This document shows, one piece after another, positions 16,152 to 25,311 of a stretch of 64,000 nucleotides of DNA; within the stretch, counting starts at the first letter, position 1, and each line of letters starts with the position of its first letter. This DNA comes from an uncultured Lachnospiraceae bacterium. Its GTDB lineage: Bacteria; Bacillota; Clostridia; Lachnospirales; Lachnospiraceae. A model generated the notes under the pieces. It saw nothing but the letters and a program-made list of their open reading frames with translations. It was not told the origin of the DNA and did not search any database. The translations under genes and the position numbers were made by a program. The stretch spans positions 1 to 64,000 of the forward strand of contig CAJTTI010000002.1 in assembly GCA_910579225.1 (NCBI GenBank). The letters run 5' to 3'.

Positions 16152-17339
16152 ATGAGAGTGAACAGAGAAATCAATACATATCTTTTAAAGAACAGAAAGG
16201 ACAGGGACATGAGCATAAAAGATGCCCAATTTTATACAGAAGAGCAACTGGTATCCGTAGCGAAGCGGGAAAATAATCAAAAAAGGGCGTATCTGGTAGT
16301 AAATCGGTTACAGGGAAAACATGTTCCGGTTCATCCAAAGGAATCTCTTGAGATGTTTGACTGCCTGGCAGAAAAGCTTTTGCAGGAATATGGGAAGGAG
16401 AAACTTCTTCTGATCGGCTTTGCAGAGACCGCCACAGCCATCGGCGCTGCAGTGGCGGGAAGGCTTTCCGCGCTTTATATTCAGACCACGAGAGAACAGA
16501 TCAAAGATGTGGAATACTTTTATTTTACCGAACAGCACAGTCATGCCACGGAACAGAAACTTGTGAAGGGTGATCTGAATCAGGCGGCGGACTGGGCAGA
16601 ACGGATTATTTTTATTGAAGACGAGATCACCACCGGAGATACAATCTGGAATATTATCCGGCTTCTGGAGCAGGAATATCCGGGACGGTTTCACTACTCG
16701 GCAGCATCTATTTTGAACGGTATGACGGAAGAATATGAGAGCTTATACAGGGACAGAGGTATTCGGCTTCACTGGCTTGTGAAAACCTGCCATGACGATT
16801 ACAGCAGACGGGCGGCCGGGTATGCGGAAGACGGGAAGTATCATCCGTGCGACATCAGTGTTCCGGCAGTACGTCCGGAAGAATACCGGATCCCGGGCGG
16901 ACAGAATGCCCGGAGGCTTATAAAAGGAAGAGAATATCGGGAAGCATGTGAACAGATGGGAAAAGAGGTTCTGAGACAGCTGCCTTCTGTCAGCGGTAAA
17001 AAGCTTCTGGTAGTAGGGACGGAGGAATTCATGTATCCGGCTCTTCTGCTGGCGCATATGCTGGAAGAGGAGGGAGGGCAGGTCTGGTCTCATTCGACTA
17101 CCCGAAGTCCCATTGCAGTCAGCAGGGACAGGGAATATCCGCTGCATGAGCGTTATGAACTTCGAAGCCTTTATGACAGTCAGAGAAAGACATTTCTCTA
17201 TGATTTATCGGCATATGAGGATGTTCTGATCGTGACGGACGCCGCGGAGAAAGACGAAACAGGATTGTATTCGCTGGTAAATGCGCTTTGTCTCTGTGGT
17301 AATGAAAATATTCGGGTAGTCAGGTGGTGTGAAAATTGA
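16152..17339 (+). CDS. Phosphoribosyltransferase with TRSP domain (Ter cluster)
   Basis: 395 aa. The N-terminal half is a PRTase fold with the PRPP-binding loop FIEDEITTGDTIWN; the C-terminal half matches the TRSP domain that accompanies PRTase_2 in tellurite-resistance-type operons. The family is thought to help make a nucleoside-like product in the Ter biosynthetic module (Anantharaman, Iyer and Aravind analysis, from memory). ATG 16152 is used here; ATG 16209 (MSIKDAQ), preceded by AGGACAGGGAC, is an alternative. The gene overlaps the next one by the stop codon, so both are made together. Confidence 0.8.
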   Translation: MRVNREINTYLLKNRKDRDMSIKDAQFYTEEQLVSVAKRENNQKRAYLVVNRLQGKHVPVHPKESLEMFDCLAEKLLQEYGKEKLLLIGFAETATAIGAAVAGRLSALYIQTTREQIKDVEYFYFTEQHSHATEQKLVKGDLNQAADWAERIIFIEDEITTGDTIWNIIRLLEQEYPGRFHYSAASILNGMTEEYESLYRDRGIRLHWLVKTCHDDYSRRAAGYAEDGKYHPCDISVPAVRPEEYRIPGGQNARRLIKGREYREACEQMGKEVLRQLPSVSGKKLLVVGTEEFMYPALLLAHMLEEEGGQVWSHSTTRSPIAVSRDREYPLHERYELRSLYDSQRKTFLYDLSAYEDVLIVTDAAEKDETGLYSLVNALCLCGNENIRVVRWCEN

Positions 17340-18385
17340 GAAGTTCTTATCAATATGAAGATGTGATTTTTTTGCTGAAAGATATCACAGGTCTGGTGGA
17401 ACCCCAGCCTGCGAAGGAGCGGGAACGTCTGATACAGTCCGGACGGCATTATTGTGAGATGCTGCCGGTGGAGTATGTTCCAAGCGCAGCCTATATGGAG
17501 ACTTACCAGGAAGCGCTGCGGCATTTTGCTGTACCGGTGGCAGCAGCCATAGAGCGGCTCTCCGACAAAATCATGGCCAGAAGAGGAGACTCGGCGGTGC
17601 TGGTGTCTCTGGCGAGGGCGGGGACGCCTATGGGTATCCTGATCAGACACTACATAAGGAAGAAATACGGGATTGATCTGCCGCATTATTCGATTTCGAT
17701 CATAAGGGGCAGGGGAGTTGATCATAATGCCATGAAATATCTGCTGGAGCGATACAAACCGGAGCAGATTCTTTTTGTGGACGGCTGGATTGGAAAAGGA
17801 GCGATTCTGGGTGAACTGGAAAAGGAGATGGCGTCTTATGCAGGAGTGTCTCCTGAGCTGGCGGTAGTGGCGGACCCTGCCAATATGACAGAGCTGTGCG
17901 GGACTCATGAAGATCTTCTGATTCCCAGCTCCTGCCTGAACAGTACGGTATCCGGCCTGGTCAGCAGGACGTTCCTGAGGGATGATATCATTGGAAAAGA
18001 TGATTTCCATGGGGCGGTTTATTATGGAGGACTGAGCGCCTCCGATCTGTCCTGTGACTTTATCCGGACGATTGAATCGGAATTTGGAAGCGGATATATT
18101 TCCGGGGAAGAGCAGGTTACGGGAAGGGGAATTGACGAAGTGAGAGAGCTGGCTGCCCGCTTCGGGATCGAGGACATTAACCTGATTAAGCCGGGAATCG
18201 GCGAAGCCACCCGGGTGCTGCTTCGGAGAATTCCGTGGAAAGTATTGATTCGGCAGGAATGCAGAGAAGATGTCTCTATGGCGCATCTGATCCGTCTGGC
18301 GGAAGAGAAGCAGGTACCAGTAGAATATTTTCCGCTAAGGCATTACAAAGCCTGCGGTCTGATTCAGAAACTGGCGGATACCTGA
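17336..18385 (+). CDS. StiP-family protein with C-terminal PELOTA RNA-binding domain
   Basis: 349 aa. The large N-terminal part belongs to the family labelled cysteine protease StiP in databases, which has been reinterpreted as a second PRTase-like enzyme; VSLARAGTPMGILIRHY and ILFVDGWIGKGAI are its signature segments. The last 85 or so residues (ATRVLLRRIPWKVL ... YKACGLIQKLAD) are a PELOTA-type RNA-binding domain. The start is TTG 17336, with AGGTGG 8 bases upstream, overlapping the stop of the previous gene. With its neighbour it forms the two-PRTase core known from Ter-type clusters. It ends 8 bases from the converging lyase gene. Confidence 0.8.
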   Translation: MRSSYQYEDVIFLLKDITGLVEPQPAKERERLIQSGRHYCEMLPVEYVPSAAYMETYQEALRHFAVPVAAAIERLSDKIMARRGDSAVLVSLARAGTPMGILIRHYIRKKYGIDLPHYSISIIRGRGVDHNAMKYLLERYKPEQILFVDGWIGKGAILGELEKEMASYAGVSPELAVVADPANMTELCGTHEDLLIPSSCLNSTVSGLVSRTFLRDDIIGKDDFHGAVYYGGLSASDLSCDFIRTIESEFGSGYISGEEQVTGRGIDEVRELAARFGIEDINLIKPGIGEATRVLLRRIPWKVLIRQECREDVSMAHLIRLAEEKQVPVEYFPLRHYKACGLIQKLADT

Positions 18386-18393
18386 CAGAGAGG

Positions 18394-19353
18394 CTATCGG
18401 ACTCCGAAAGCCTCTGACAGCATCAGTATCCGTTCTGCCCAGTTGGAGTGCACTTTATATTCGTTCATACGCTCTCCGGCAGTGCTTCCCAGTACCAGTC
18501 TTGGCAACGCCTGGTCCCATCCCAGGATAGCCCTTGCGTCAGCAAGGTCTTTTTTTGATACTTTGTATGCCTGATTGACCAGTTCGATCTGGTTGGGATG
18601 AATGACCGTCTTGCCGGTAAAGCCGCACATGCGGTCTTCTTTTAGTTCTTTCATCATTCCATGTTTCCAGTTCTTTCCATTATAGTATTCCCATACGGGG
18701 CCTGAGATCACATAATTCATTCCGAAGACGGTGATAATATCGGAGAAAATATCCGAAATTGTCCGGATACTGTGGATGGACTGTCTGGAGTTGCGGCGGA
18801 ATCCGAACATATGGCACAGATCATTGCCGCCTACCCGGACATTCAGTACCAACTCTTCCATGGCATCCAATTCGTCTTTCAGGTGATATAAAAGTTCATA
18901 CCGGGTACGAAGGTCAATCAGCGAGGGATCTTCCAGTATGGGCATCATATAGATTGGCCGTCCGGCCGTCCGGTTGACAAGGCTCAGGGCATTCATATAG
19001 CCCCCTGCGTTGCCGGAGGAGAATTTGGGAAGGATGAATCCGGTCAGAAGCCGGGCAGCATCCCCGAAACCGGTAGGAAGCCGGAGGATCTGTTCCGGAT
19101 TCCGTACTCTGATAAAAATCTTCGGTATAAAAAAGGGTTTTTCTGCAGACGCCTGGGCAAGTTTTTTCAGAGTGCATGTAAGCTGACGTTCCGCCTCCTC
19201 CACATGCCCGTCGGCAATGGTGTCTTCCAGGCACATGGCAAGAGAAAAATGAGTGCCGAACCGTTCCTGAATCAGGGAATCTGCAATACCTGTATGGTTG
19301 GCAGGACAGTACAGGAGGGGGCCTACACTGTAATAAAATACAGAATTTTTCAT
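18394..19353 (-). CDS. CitE-like C-C bond lyase (HpcH/HpaI aldolase superfamily, Ter cluster)
   Basis: 319 aa TIM-barrel enzyme of the citrate lyase beta/aldolase type found in Ter operons. Seen: CLEDTIADG (acidic metal-binding strand), VRVGGNDLCHMFGFRR and the C-terminal GFTGKTVIHPNQI that is typical of CitE-like enzymes. The start is ATG 19353, with AAAGGAG upstream; the longer frame begins with a TTG that overlaps this ribosome site. It converges with the StiP gene and diverges from the protease fusion gene. The substrate is unknown; by context it works in the Ter biosynthetic module. Confidence 0.83.
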   Translation of the reverse strand: MKNSVFYYSVGPLLYCPANHTGIADSLIQERFGTHFSLAMCLEDTIADGHVEEAERQLTCTLKKLAQASAEKPFFIPKIFIRVRNPEQILRLPTGFGDAARLLTGFILPKFSSGNAGGYMNALSLVNRTAGRPIYMMPILEDPSLIDLRTRYELLYHLKDELDAMEELVLNVRVGGNDLCHMFGFRRNSRQSIHSIRTISDIFSDIITVFGMNYVISGPVWEYYNGKNWKHGMMKELKEDRMCGFTGKTVIHPNQIELVNQAYKVSKKDLADARAILGWDQALPRLVLGSTAGERMNEYKVHSNWAERILMLSEAFGVR

Positions 19354-19447
19354 AAAAAGGGTTGCTCCTTTCAAGGTCTGTGAAAATCAAAGTGTCCGTT
19401 CCGGGCTGTGAATGGGCGGCAGCCGGGCAGAAACACTCATGGCTCAC

Positions 19448-19456
19448 ATTATATCA
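19448..19456 (-). promoter_or_regulatory. Extended -10 promoter of the CitE-like gene
   Basis: Minus-strand TGATATAAT (TGn plus perfect TATAAT), about 95 bases before the lyase start; no good -35 box. Confidence 0.6.
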
Positions 19457-19494
19457 TTATTAAGAATAAAATCATAGTAATTGTTTTTTAAATA

Positions 19495-19503
19495 TGATAT
19501 AAT
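19495..19503 (+). promoter_or_regulatory. Extended -10 promoter of the yceG-telA-terD operon
   Basis: TGATATAAT, identical to the element of the divergent promoter. The -35 region (TAGTAA at 17 bases) is poor. Start of transcription near 19510. Confidence 0.6.
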
Positions 19504-19550
19504 ACCCTCAATGAACAAGGGGCGTGTATCCCCTTGTTCACTTGAGGGTA
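19503..19550 (+). repeat. Strong hairpin at the 5' end of the ter transcript
   Basis: Arms 19503-19522 (TACCCTCAATGAACAAGGGG) and 19530-19550 pair over 20 bp with one bulged C, around loop CGTGTAT. No T-run follows, so it is not a plain terminator. It could protect the mRNA, act as an operator in DNA form, or be part of an RNA switch. Confidence 0.75.
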
Positions 19551-19684
19551 TCGCCAGACATTATATCAGTGAGACAGTACCGGTGTATATCGGCTTCTGC
19601 AGATTTGCAGAGACCGGGCACGGGAAATCCCCGGAGAGACTATGGGGGATTATGGTATTTTATGAACATATGGGAGTGAAGGCA

Positions 19685-21256
19685 ATGTGGAATGTAAGGC
19701 ATAATGCGACAGATGTCTCTTCTATCAGCGCGTTTGCGAATATACGGGGCGGATTTGACGGAGACTATAAGGATGTATCTTTTGTTCGTATGACCGGCAG
19801 GAATGCTTCATATACGGACGAGGTTGGTCAGATGGACCGCCTGCTGTCAGAGCAGGGGGCAAACGGAGAGATTCGATATAGACGGATTTGTGAACTTCCA
19901 AGACTGGCTGCGTCGGAGGATGTGGATTATTATTCGGGCTGCTATGATAACTGGACCAGCAGTGGGAGGAAATCGTTAGTGCTTCAGGTATCGCAGCAAA
20001 ATGAAGGGTTGCAGGCGGCGCTTGGAACTGCCTGCCAGGAGGCTGTGCGGCTGTTTGGGCAGGTGACGCCTCATGCCAGCGCCTCCATGGAGAAGAATTT
20101 TGCAGTCAAACTGATGTTCTGGACAGATCATATAGGGAAAGAGCTTCTGGAGGATTACCGGCCGGAAGGAAACCGGAAACTTGTGGCGCCGAATTTTTTC
20201 AAAAAGCAGGAATATTTGTTTGCCTGTTTTATGTCATTACTGGGCGTAGATATATTGCTTCTGCAATATCAGGCAGACATTGACGGGCAGTTGGAAGGGC
20301 TGGGCTTGTCGAAAAAAGTGAGTCTTGGAGAATTCGGAGCCTGTGACCTTCCAGTTAATGAGCCGCATCTTCAGGCACCGGCTGTTCCTCCTCACACAGA
20401 ACGGAAGAACACCAGGCCGGCAAGAGAAAGGCGGCCGCTGGAAGTGCGTAAGGCGGGAGAGTCCGGGAGTTCTTCTATACAGAGGTCCGGCAGCAGGGGA
20501 CTGGGGGCTTTGAGGACTGGGACCGGTAGCAGAGCGTCCGGGACAGAGCGGGGCGGTTTTACCGCACCGGGAGCGGGTGGCACCGGTGGGCGAAGACCAG
20601 GCAATCCGGGGATGCACAGAACGGATGCTGCAGGTTCCGGCAATGTAGTTCCAGGCCGGTCGGGGAGAAGGGAGCTGGATTTTGAAGAGCTTGCAAAACT
20701 GGCTTCTTCAGTGGTGATGATTTCCGTACACGACAAAAAGGGAGAGATTCTGGGAAACGGTTCCGGTATCATGATTGGTGAAGAGGGATACATATTGACG
20801 AACCATCATGTAGCTACCGGCGGAAGATTCTATTCTGTTCGGATCGAGGATGACAATACAATCTATAAAACAGACGAAGTGATCAAATATAATTCCGTTC
20901 TGGATCTGGCGGTGATCCGAATCGAAAGGAAGCTGCGGCCGCTTTCTATATACGGCGAAGGAAAGCCGCTGGTAAGAGGTCAGAAAGTGGTGGCTATTGG
21001 GAGCCCGCTGGGGTTATTTAATTCGGTTTCGGACGGAATCATATCCGGATTCCGTGTAATCAATGATGTGGACATGATTCAGTTCACAGCACCGATTTCT
21101 CACGGCAGTTCCGGAGGTGCTGTGCTGAATATGTACGGAGAAGTGATCGGAATCAGTACGGCCGGATTTGACAACGGGCAGAATATTAATCTGGCTGTCG
21201 GGTATGAATTTATTACACAGTTTGTCAGTGGATTTACCGGGCGGCATGGAAAGTGA
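19685..21256 (+). CDS. YceG-like module fused to HtrA-type serine protease domain
   Basis: 523 aa from ATG 19685 (GGGAG 8 bases upstream). Residues about 1-215 resemble part of the YceG module encoded by the next gene: the FFKKQEYLFACFMSLLGVDILLLQ stretch parallels its YELKILDILSKAGSDIILLQ stretch. A Gly/Arg/Pro-rich linker follows (about 218-328). Residues about 330-523 are a trypsin-like domain with a complete triad: His375 (TNHHVAT), Asp407 (VLDLAVI) and Ser476 (GSSGGAV). There is no signal peptide, membrane span or PDZ domain, so it should act in the cytoplasm. The gene heads the operon with yceG, telA, terD x3, an ATPase and a HAD gene. Substrate unknown; control of another Ter component is my inference. 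Confidence 0.75.
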   Translation: MWNVRHNATDVSSISAFANIRGGFDGDYKDVSFVRMTGRNASYTDEVGQMDRLLSEQGANGEIRYRRICELPRLAASEDVDYYSGCYDNWTSSGRKSLVLQVSQQNEGLQAALGTACQEAVRLFGQVTPHASASMEKNFAVKLMFWTDHIGKELLEDYRPEGNRKLVAPNFFKKQEYLFACFMSLLGVDILLLQYQADIDGQLEGLGLSKKVSLGEFGACDLPVNEPHLQAPAVPPHTERKNTRPARERRPLEVRKAGESGSSSIQRSGSRGLGALRTGTGSRASGTERGGFTAPGAGGTGGRRPGNPGMHRTDAAGSGNVVPGRSGRRELDFEELAKLASSVVMISVHDKKGEILGNGSGIMIGEEGYILTNHHVATGGRFYSVRIEDDNTIYKTDEVIKYNSVLDLAVIRIERKLRPLSIYGEGKPLVRGQKVVAIGSPLGLFNSVSDGIISGFRVINDVDMIQFTAPISHGSSGGAVLNMYGEVIGISTAGFDNGQNINLAVGYEFITQFVSGFTGRHGK

Positions 21257-21268
21257 AGTTGGGGACAT

Positions 21269-23548
21269 ATGTTTAAACGTGGAAAACTTCAGAATCTGGA
21301 GGACTGTTTTAGGGGATTGAAGGACCGGCCGGAGGGAAGCGTCTATTTCTGCAGAATCAATGGTTATCATGAGAAGATTCGGGAATTTCTGCAGATGTAT
21401 TATGAGGCGGCCAGAAAGACCGGGGTGGTGATTGAAGGAAAGATCCAAAACCCGGAGGAAACGCATCTTCAGTATTACGAAGAGATCATGGGCAGGGAAT
21501 TCCGGATGGACGGAGGGTTTATTGAGGAAAGTCTAAGACGCTGGCTGCCCAGAATGAATGATTATCAAAGGGGGCAGGTTGCGGCTTCTATCTATGATAC
21601 CCTGGACGACATGCGCCGGACAGGGAAGAATGATAATATGCTGAAGAATGCGTATATTAAGTTTATGTGCTGGTTCTATTATAAATTTGAGCGGATTGTG
21701 AACCGGTTGGGAGAGAATGCAGTACCGAAGATTCTCTATGAAGGAACAATCAGCACATATGAACTGAAGATTCTGGATATATTGTCAAAGGCTGGAAGCG
21801 ATATTATCCTTCTGCAGCAGGAAGGAGATCAGAATTATCGGAAGCTGGATCCTTCTGGTACGCTGTCAGATGTGCTGGAACTGCCGGGAATGACTGGATT
21901 CCCAACAGGATTTGGCGTCAAATGGCTTCGAAAAGAACTGGAAAAACAGTGGAACCGGGAGAGACTCTGCGGAGGAGGGCCGACGCTTTCGAACTGCACG
22001 AATGCATGGATAGAAGGAAAAGGGTTCACAGATTCTTTAAAAAGCAGTTCCGAGAGAGGAACGGACCGCCGGTTTTTTTACAACTGTTTCATCAGAATAA
22101 ATGGCGTGGAAGATAAGGTTACTTATCTGAATGAATTATACCAGTTTCAGCTGGAGCTCCGGAACAGCGGGCGAAAGCTTCTGATTCTGGAAAAGGAGAT
22201 TCCAGCTCCCTCCTCGGAAGAGATCAGTTCCGTGCCGAGGAAAAATTATGGCAATGAAGATCAACTGATAGCGGAGCTTTCCAGGGAAATTCATTATACA
22301 GCCAGCGGGGAGCTGGAAAAGCTGATGAGGAAAGCATTCATTGATGCTCTGTCGGAAGAGGCGGGCAGAGAGGGAGTAAACCTGAATCGGTTGATGAATC
22401 ATGGGGTGTACCTTTTGTGCTGGCTGAAGCGATATACGTCGAGGCTGTTTGACAACTGGAAGATGCCGCAACTGGGATGCTTTATCTACCTGGGCGGCTG
22501 CAGGAACGGAAAAGAAGCCATGTTTGTTAAACTTCTGTCAAAATTACCGGTGGATGTATTGATTCTGAAGCCGGACAGAGACGCGGCGTGCTGTCTTGCA
22601 GATCCGGTACTGTACGAAATAAACCATATGCAGTCTCTGGTGGTGGAACATTTCCCTAAAGAAGGCCAGGATATCCGGATGGGAACTGCCGCATATCATG
22701 CAGAGCGGGAACTGGACGAGGTGATGTATCAGGATTCCGGCTTATACAGGAACCAGCAGTATGACCGGGCAGTGTCTGTATCTCTTCAGACCATGTATGA
22801 GGAGATCTCGATTTTGTGGAACCAGGAGGTAAAGTATCGGCCGAATTTTGCGGTGAACGGTCCGGTAGTCAGTATTCCTGTGATCTTTGCAAAGGTATCG
22901 GGTGTCAGGGACGGGCAGCTTACAAAATACTGGTCGGACATCCATAATCTTGTAACTGCGGATACTCTGGTGATTCGCCAGGCGCCGCACATCAATCCCA
23001 CAGATCCCAATCCCATGAAAGCGCATGTTACCGGATTTTTTAAGAACGGAAAGCTTCAGAAATCGAAGATCAAAGAACATGCTGCGTACCCTTATGGATT
23101 TTTGAGAGAAGAGATGCAGGACCATATACTGGAGAAACTGCAGCTTCTGATTGATCAGAAGATCATCCGGGGAACCTTTGAAAACGGGACAGAATATACG
23201 ATTATTGCGGTAGTACTGAATCTGGAAAAGGAGATTGTGCGTCTGTTGCAGCGCTTTGATTTTACAAAAAAGAATCCGAAGCTGATCTATATTCATACGA
23301 CTGAACAGATGATTTCCCTGGAAGACAGTATTGTGACTGCGTTTCTGAACCTGGCGGGATTTGATGTAGTGTTTTTTGTGCCTACCGGATATCAGAACGT
23401 TGAGAAACATTTTAACAGAGAGATTATGGAGGAGCATCAGATCGGAGAGTATCTGTATGATCTGCAGGCACCGTTTTTCCGTGCTGCTCCATCAAATGCA
23501 AATACACGGCGTTCATGGCGTGAAATAATATTTAAGAGAGGTAGTTGA
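21269..23548 (+). CDS. yceG: YceG-family protein (component of Ter biosynthetic module)
   Basis: 759 aa, recognised as the YceG family of Bacillus yceCDEFGHI-type operons, described as a putative component of a biosynthetic module. Two similar halves are apparent: MMYD-like helical parts and ILLLQQEGDQNY in the first, and an IYLGGCRNGKEAMFVKLLSKLPVDVLILKPD strand-loop in the second, near residues 410-440. Catalytic residues are not known to me. The start is the ATG 13 bases after the protease fusion; its last codons overlap the telA start region. The order yceG-telA-terD fits the known operon type. Confidence 0.78.
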   Translation: MFKRGKLQNLEDCFRGLKDRPEGSVYFCRINGYHEKIREFLQMYYEAARKTGVVIEGKIQNPEETHLQYYEEIMGREFRMDGGFIEESLRRWLPRMNDYQRGQVAASIYDTLDDMRRTGKNDNMLKNAYIKFMCWFYYKFERIVNRLGENAVPKILYEGTISTYELKILDILSKAGSDIILLQQEGDQNYRKLDPSGTLSDVLELPGMTGFPTGFGVKWLRKELEKQWNRERLCGGGPTLSNCTNAWIEGKGFTDSLKSSSERGTDRRFFYNCFIRINGVEDKVTYLNELYQFQLELRNSGRKLLILEKEIPAPSSEEISSVPRKNYGNEDQLIAELSREIHYTASGELEKLMRKAFIDALSEEAGREGVNLNRLMNHGVYLLCWLKRYTSRLFDNWKMPQLGCFIYLGGCRNGKEAMFVKLLSKLPVDVLILKPDRDAACCLADPVLYEINHMQSLVVEHFPKEGQDIRMGTAAYHAERELDEVMYQDSGLYRNQQYDRAVSVSLQTMYEEISILWNQEVKYRPNFAVNGPVVSIPVIFAKVSGVRDGQLTKYWSDIHNLVTADTLVIRQAPHINPTDPNPMKAHVTGFFKNGKLQKSKIKEHAAYPYGFLREEMQDHILEKLQLLIDQKIIRGTFENGTEYTIIAVVLNLEKEIVRLLQRFDFTKKNPKLIYIHTTEQMISLEDSIVTAFLNLAGFDVVFFVPTGYQNVEKHFNREIMEEHQIGEYLYDLQAPFFRAAPSNANTRRSWREIIFKRGS

Positions 23549-23550
23549 AT

Positions 23551-24693
23551 ATGGGGCTTGATTTTAGCAGACCACAGAACAGCACAGAGACTGCAGTGAT
23601 GGAAGCAGAGAATGGCGTGGAAGTGGTGGAAAAGTATGACATTGTGGCAGACCGTCAGCGGATGAATATGGAGCTTGTGAATTCTCCAGAGGTAGATTCC
23701 CTGGCAAGTCAGATTGAGGTCTATGATTTGGAGACCATTGTTTCTTTTGGTTCAGAAGTGGCAGAGGAGATCTCAAAAGCATCGGATGTAGTGCTGAACA
23801 GCATGAACATGTCTCAGCTGGACGATTCCAGCGCCATGTTGAATCAGCTGGCAAAAATCATGTCCAAATTTGATATTGAAGAGATTAAGGAGAATCCCAC
23901 TTTGTTTGGGAAACTGTTCGGAAATCTCAGGAAGCAGCTGGATAAGATTCTGGATAAATATCATACCATGGGAGATGAGGTTGATAAGATTTATGTACAG
24001 CTGAAGCAGTACGAATCTGAGATTAAGCAGTCAAATCGGAAACTGAATCAGATGTTTGATGCCAATGTGAATTATTATCATGATCTTGTGAAATATATTC
24101 TTGCAGGCGAACAGGGGTGCAAGGAGATTTCTGATTATATTGAAAAGCGCCAGCAGGATATGGAAGCGACGGGGGACAATTCGATTCAGTTTGAGATTCA
24201 GAGCCTGAATCAGGCGCTGATGATGCTGGAGCAGAGGACACAGGATCTGAGAATTGCAGAGAATGTGGCTATGCAGTCCATTCCCATGATCAAGACCATG
24301 GAATTCAGCAACATGAACCTGGTGCGGAAGATCAATTCTGCCTTTATCATTACACTGCCGGTGTTCAAACAGGCATTGGCGCAGGCCATTATGTTGAAAA
24401 GGCAGCGTATTCAGGCAGAAGCTATGTCTGCGCTGGATGAGAAGACCAATGAGATGTTGATACGAAATGCCCGCAATACAGTGGAGCAGTCGAAGATGAC
24501 CGCTCAGCTGGCCTCGGGAAGTTCAATTAAGATTGAGACACTGGAAACAACCTGGAGAACCATTGTAAACGGTATTGATGAGACGCGGCAGATTCAGGAA
24601 AACGCGAGAAAGCAGCGTACAGAAGATCAGCTTCGTCTGGAGCATATCAGAGAAGAGTTTGACAGGATGTATCATATGCCAGATAAAAAGTAG
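23551..24693 (+). CDS. telA: Toxic anion resistance protein TelA (YceH-like)
   Basis: 380 aa, mostly alpha-helical with coiled-coil character (IYVQLKQYESEIKQSNRKLNQMF), typical of the TelA/KlaA family linked to tellurite and other stress resistance. The conserved middle (LNQALMMLEQRTQDLRIAENVAMQSIPMIKTM) and the C-terminal GIDETRQIQENARKQR are family-like. There are no membrane spans. ATG 23551 has GAGAGG 9 bases upstream; an in-frame TTG six bases earlier overlaps the yceG stop. It lies directly before the terD genes, as in other Ter operons. Its biochemical role is not established. Confidence 0.9.
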   Translation: MGLDFSRPQNSTETAVMEAENGVEVVEKYDIVADRQRMNMELVNSPEVDSLASQIEVYDLETIVSFGSEVAEEISKASDVVLNSMNMSQLDDSSAMLNQLAKIMSKFDIEEIKENPTLFGKLFGNLRKQLDKILDKYHTMGDEVDKIYVQLKQYESEIKQSNRKLNQMFDANVNYYHDLVKYILAGEQGCKEISDYIEKRQQDMEATGDNSIQFEIQSLNQALMMLEQRTQDLRIAENVAMQSIPMIKTMEFSNMNLVRKINSAFIITLPVFKQALAQAIMLKRQRIQAEAMSALDEKTNEMLIRNARNTVEQSKMTAQLASGSSIKIETLETTWRTIVNGIDETRQIQENARKQRTEDQLRLEHIREEFDRMYHMPDKK

Positions 24694-24713
24694 GTGACAG
24701 GAGGTAACACATT

Positions 24714-25295
24714 ATGGCAATCAATCTGACAAAAGGACAAAAGGTAGACTTGACGAAAGGAAATCCGGGACTGAAAAAACTGATGGTTGGTCTTGGATGG
24801 GATGTGAACGCGTTCGATTCCGGAGCAGATTTCGATCTGGATGCGGCGGCATTCATGCTGGGAGACAATGGGAAATGCCCTACGGAGAAGGAGTTCATTT
24901 TCTACGGCAATCTGACGCATCCAAGCGAGTCTCTGAAGCATATGGGAGATAACCTGACCGGCGAGGGTGAAGGCGACGATGAGCAGATCTTTGTGGATCT
25001 GTCAAAAATCCCGGCTAATGTATCAAAGGTTGCATTTACGGTTACAATTTATGAAGCAGAGTCCAGAGGACAGAATTTTGGTCAGGTTTCCAATTCTTTC
25101 ATCCGTATTGTGGATGAGAGCACTGGGAAAGAGCTGATTCATTATGACCTGGGAGAGGATTTCTCTATTGAGACGGCAGTGGTTGTAGGAGAGCTTTACA
25201 AACATAACGGCGAGTGGAAATTCAATGCCATTGGTAGCGGTTTCCAGGGCGGTCTGGCAGCATTGTGCGGACACTATGGAATCGAAGTAGCATAA
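24714..25295 (+). CDS. TerD-family Ca2+-binding stress protein (copy 1)
   Basis: 193 aa, one TerD domain covering the whole chain, the usual length. Acidic Ca2+-binding segments are visible: DFDLDAAAF (near residue 40) and GDNLTGEGEGDDEQI (near 80). The family begins with the INLTKGQKVDLTK signature seen here and ends in a Gly-rich GGLAALCGHYG. It is cytoplasmic. The next gene is a close paralogue that shares most of these motifs, so tandem duplication is likely. The start has AGGAGG upstream. Role: stress response (tellurite, oxidants, phage or membrane damage) by family knowledge. Confidence 0.93.
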   Translation: MAINLTKGQKVDLTKGNPGLKKLMVGLGWDVNAFDSGADFDLDAAAFMLGDNGKCPTEKEFIFYGNLTHPSESLKHMGDNLTGEGEGDDEQIFVDLSKIPANVSKVAFTVTIYEAESRGQNFGQVSNSFIRIVDESTGKELIHYDLGEDFSIETAVVVGELYKHNGEWKFNAIGSGFQGGLAALCGHYGIEVA

Positions 25296-25311
25296 AAAGG
25301 AGGATATTAAT

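Larger units (their letters stand above)
19354..19684. promoter_or_regulatory. Divergent control region of the ter cluster (331 bases, no gene)
   Basis: Holds two back-to-back promoters and the long leader of the plus-strand operon. The leader (about 19510-19684) contains a 20-bp hairpin at its 5' end, then a second candidate hairpin (arms around TCTGCA/TGCAGA, about 19590-19612) and a third (CCGGG/CCCGG, about 19616-19637). The frame is open from a TTG at 19481, but that codon lies upstream of the -10 box, so the open frame here is not translated from there. Confidence 0.6.

Noticed and set aside
19503..19684. Manganese (yybP-ykoY) or other known riboswitch in the ter leader
   Set aside because: Several hairpins occur, but I could not match the conserved bases of any riboswitch class from memory; kept as an unclassified leader.
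19481..19684. N-terminal extension of the YceG-protease fusion from TTG 19481
   Set aside because: The codon lies upstream of and within the extended -10 promoter region, and the extension runs through the strong hairpin; ATG 19685 has a good ribosome site.
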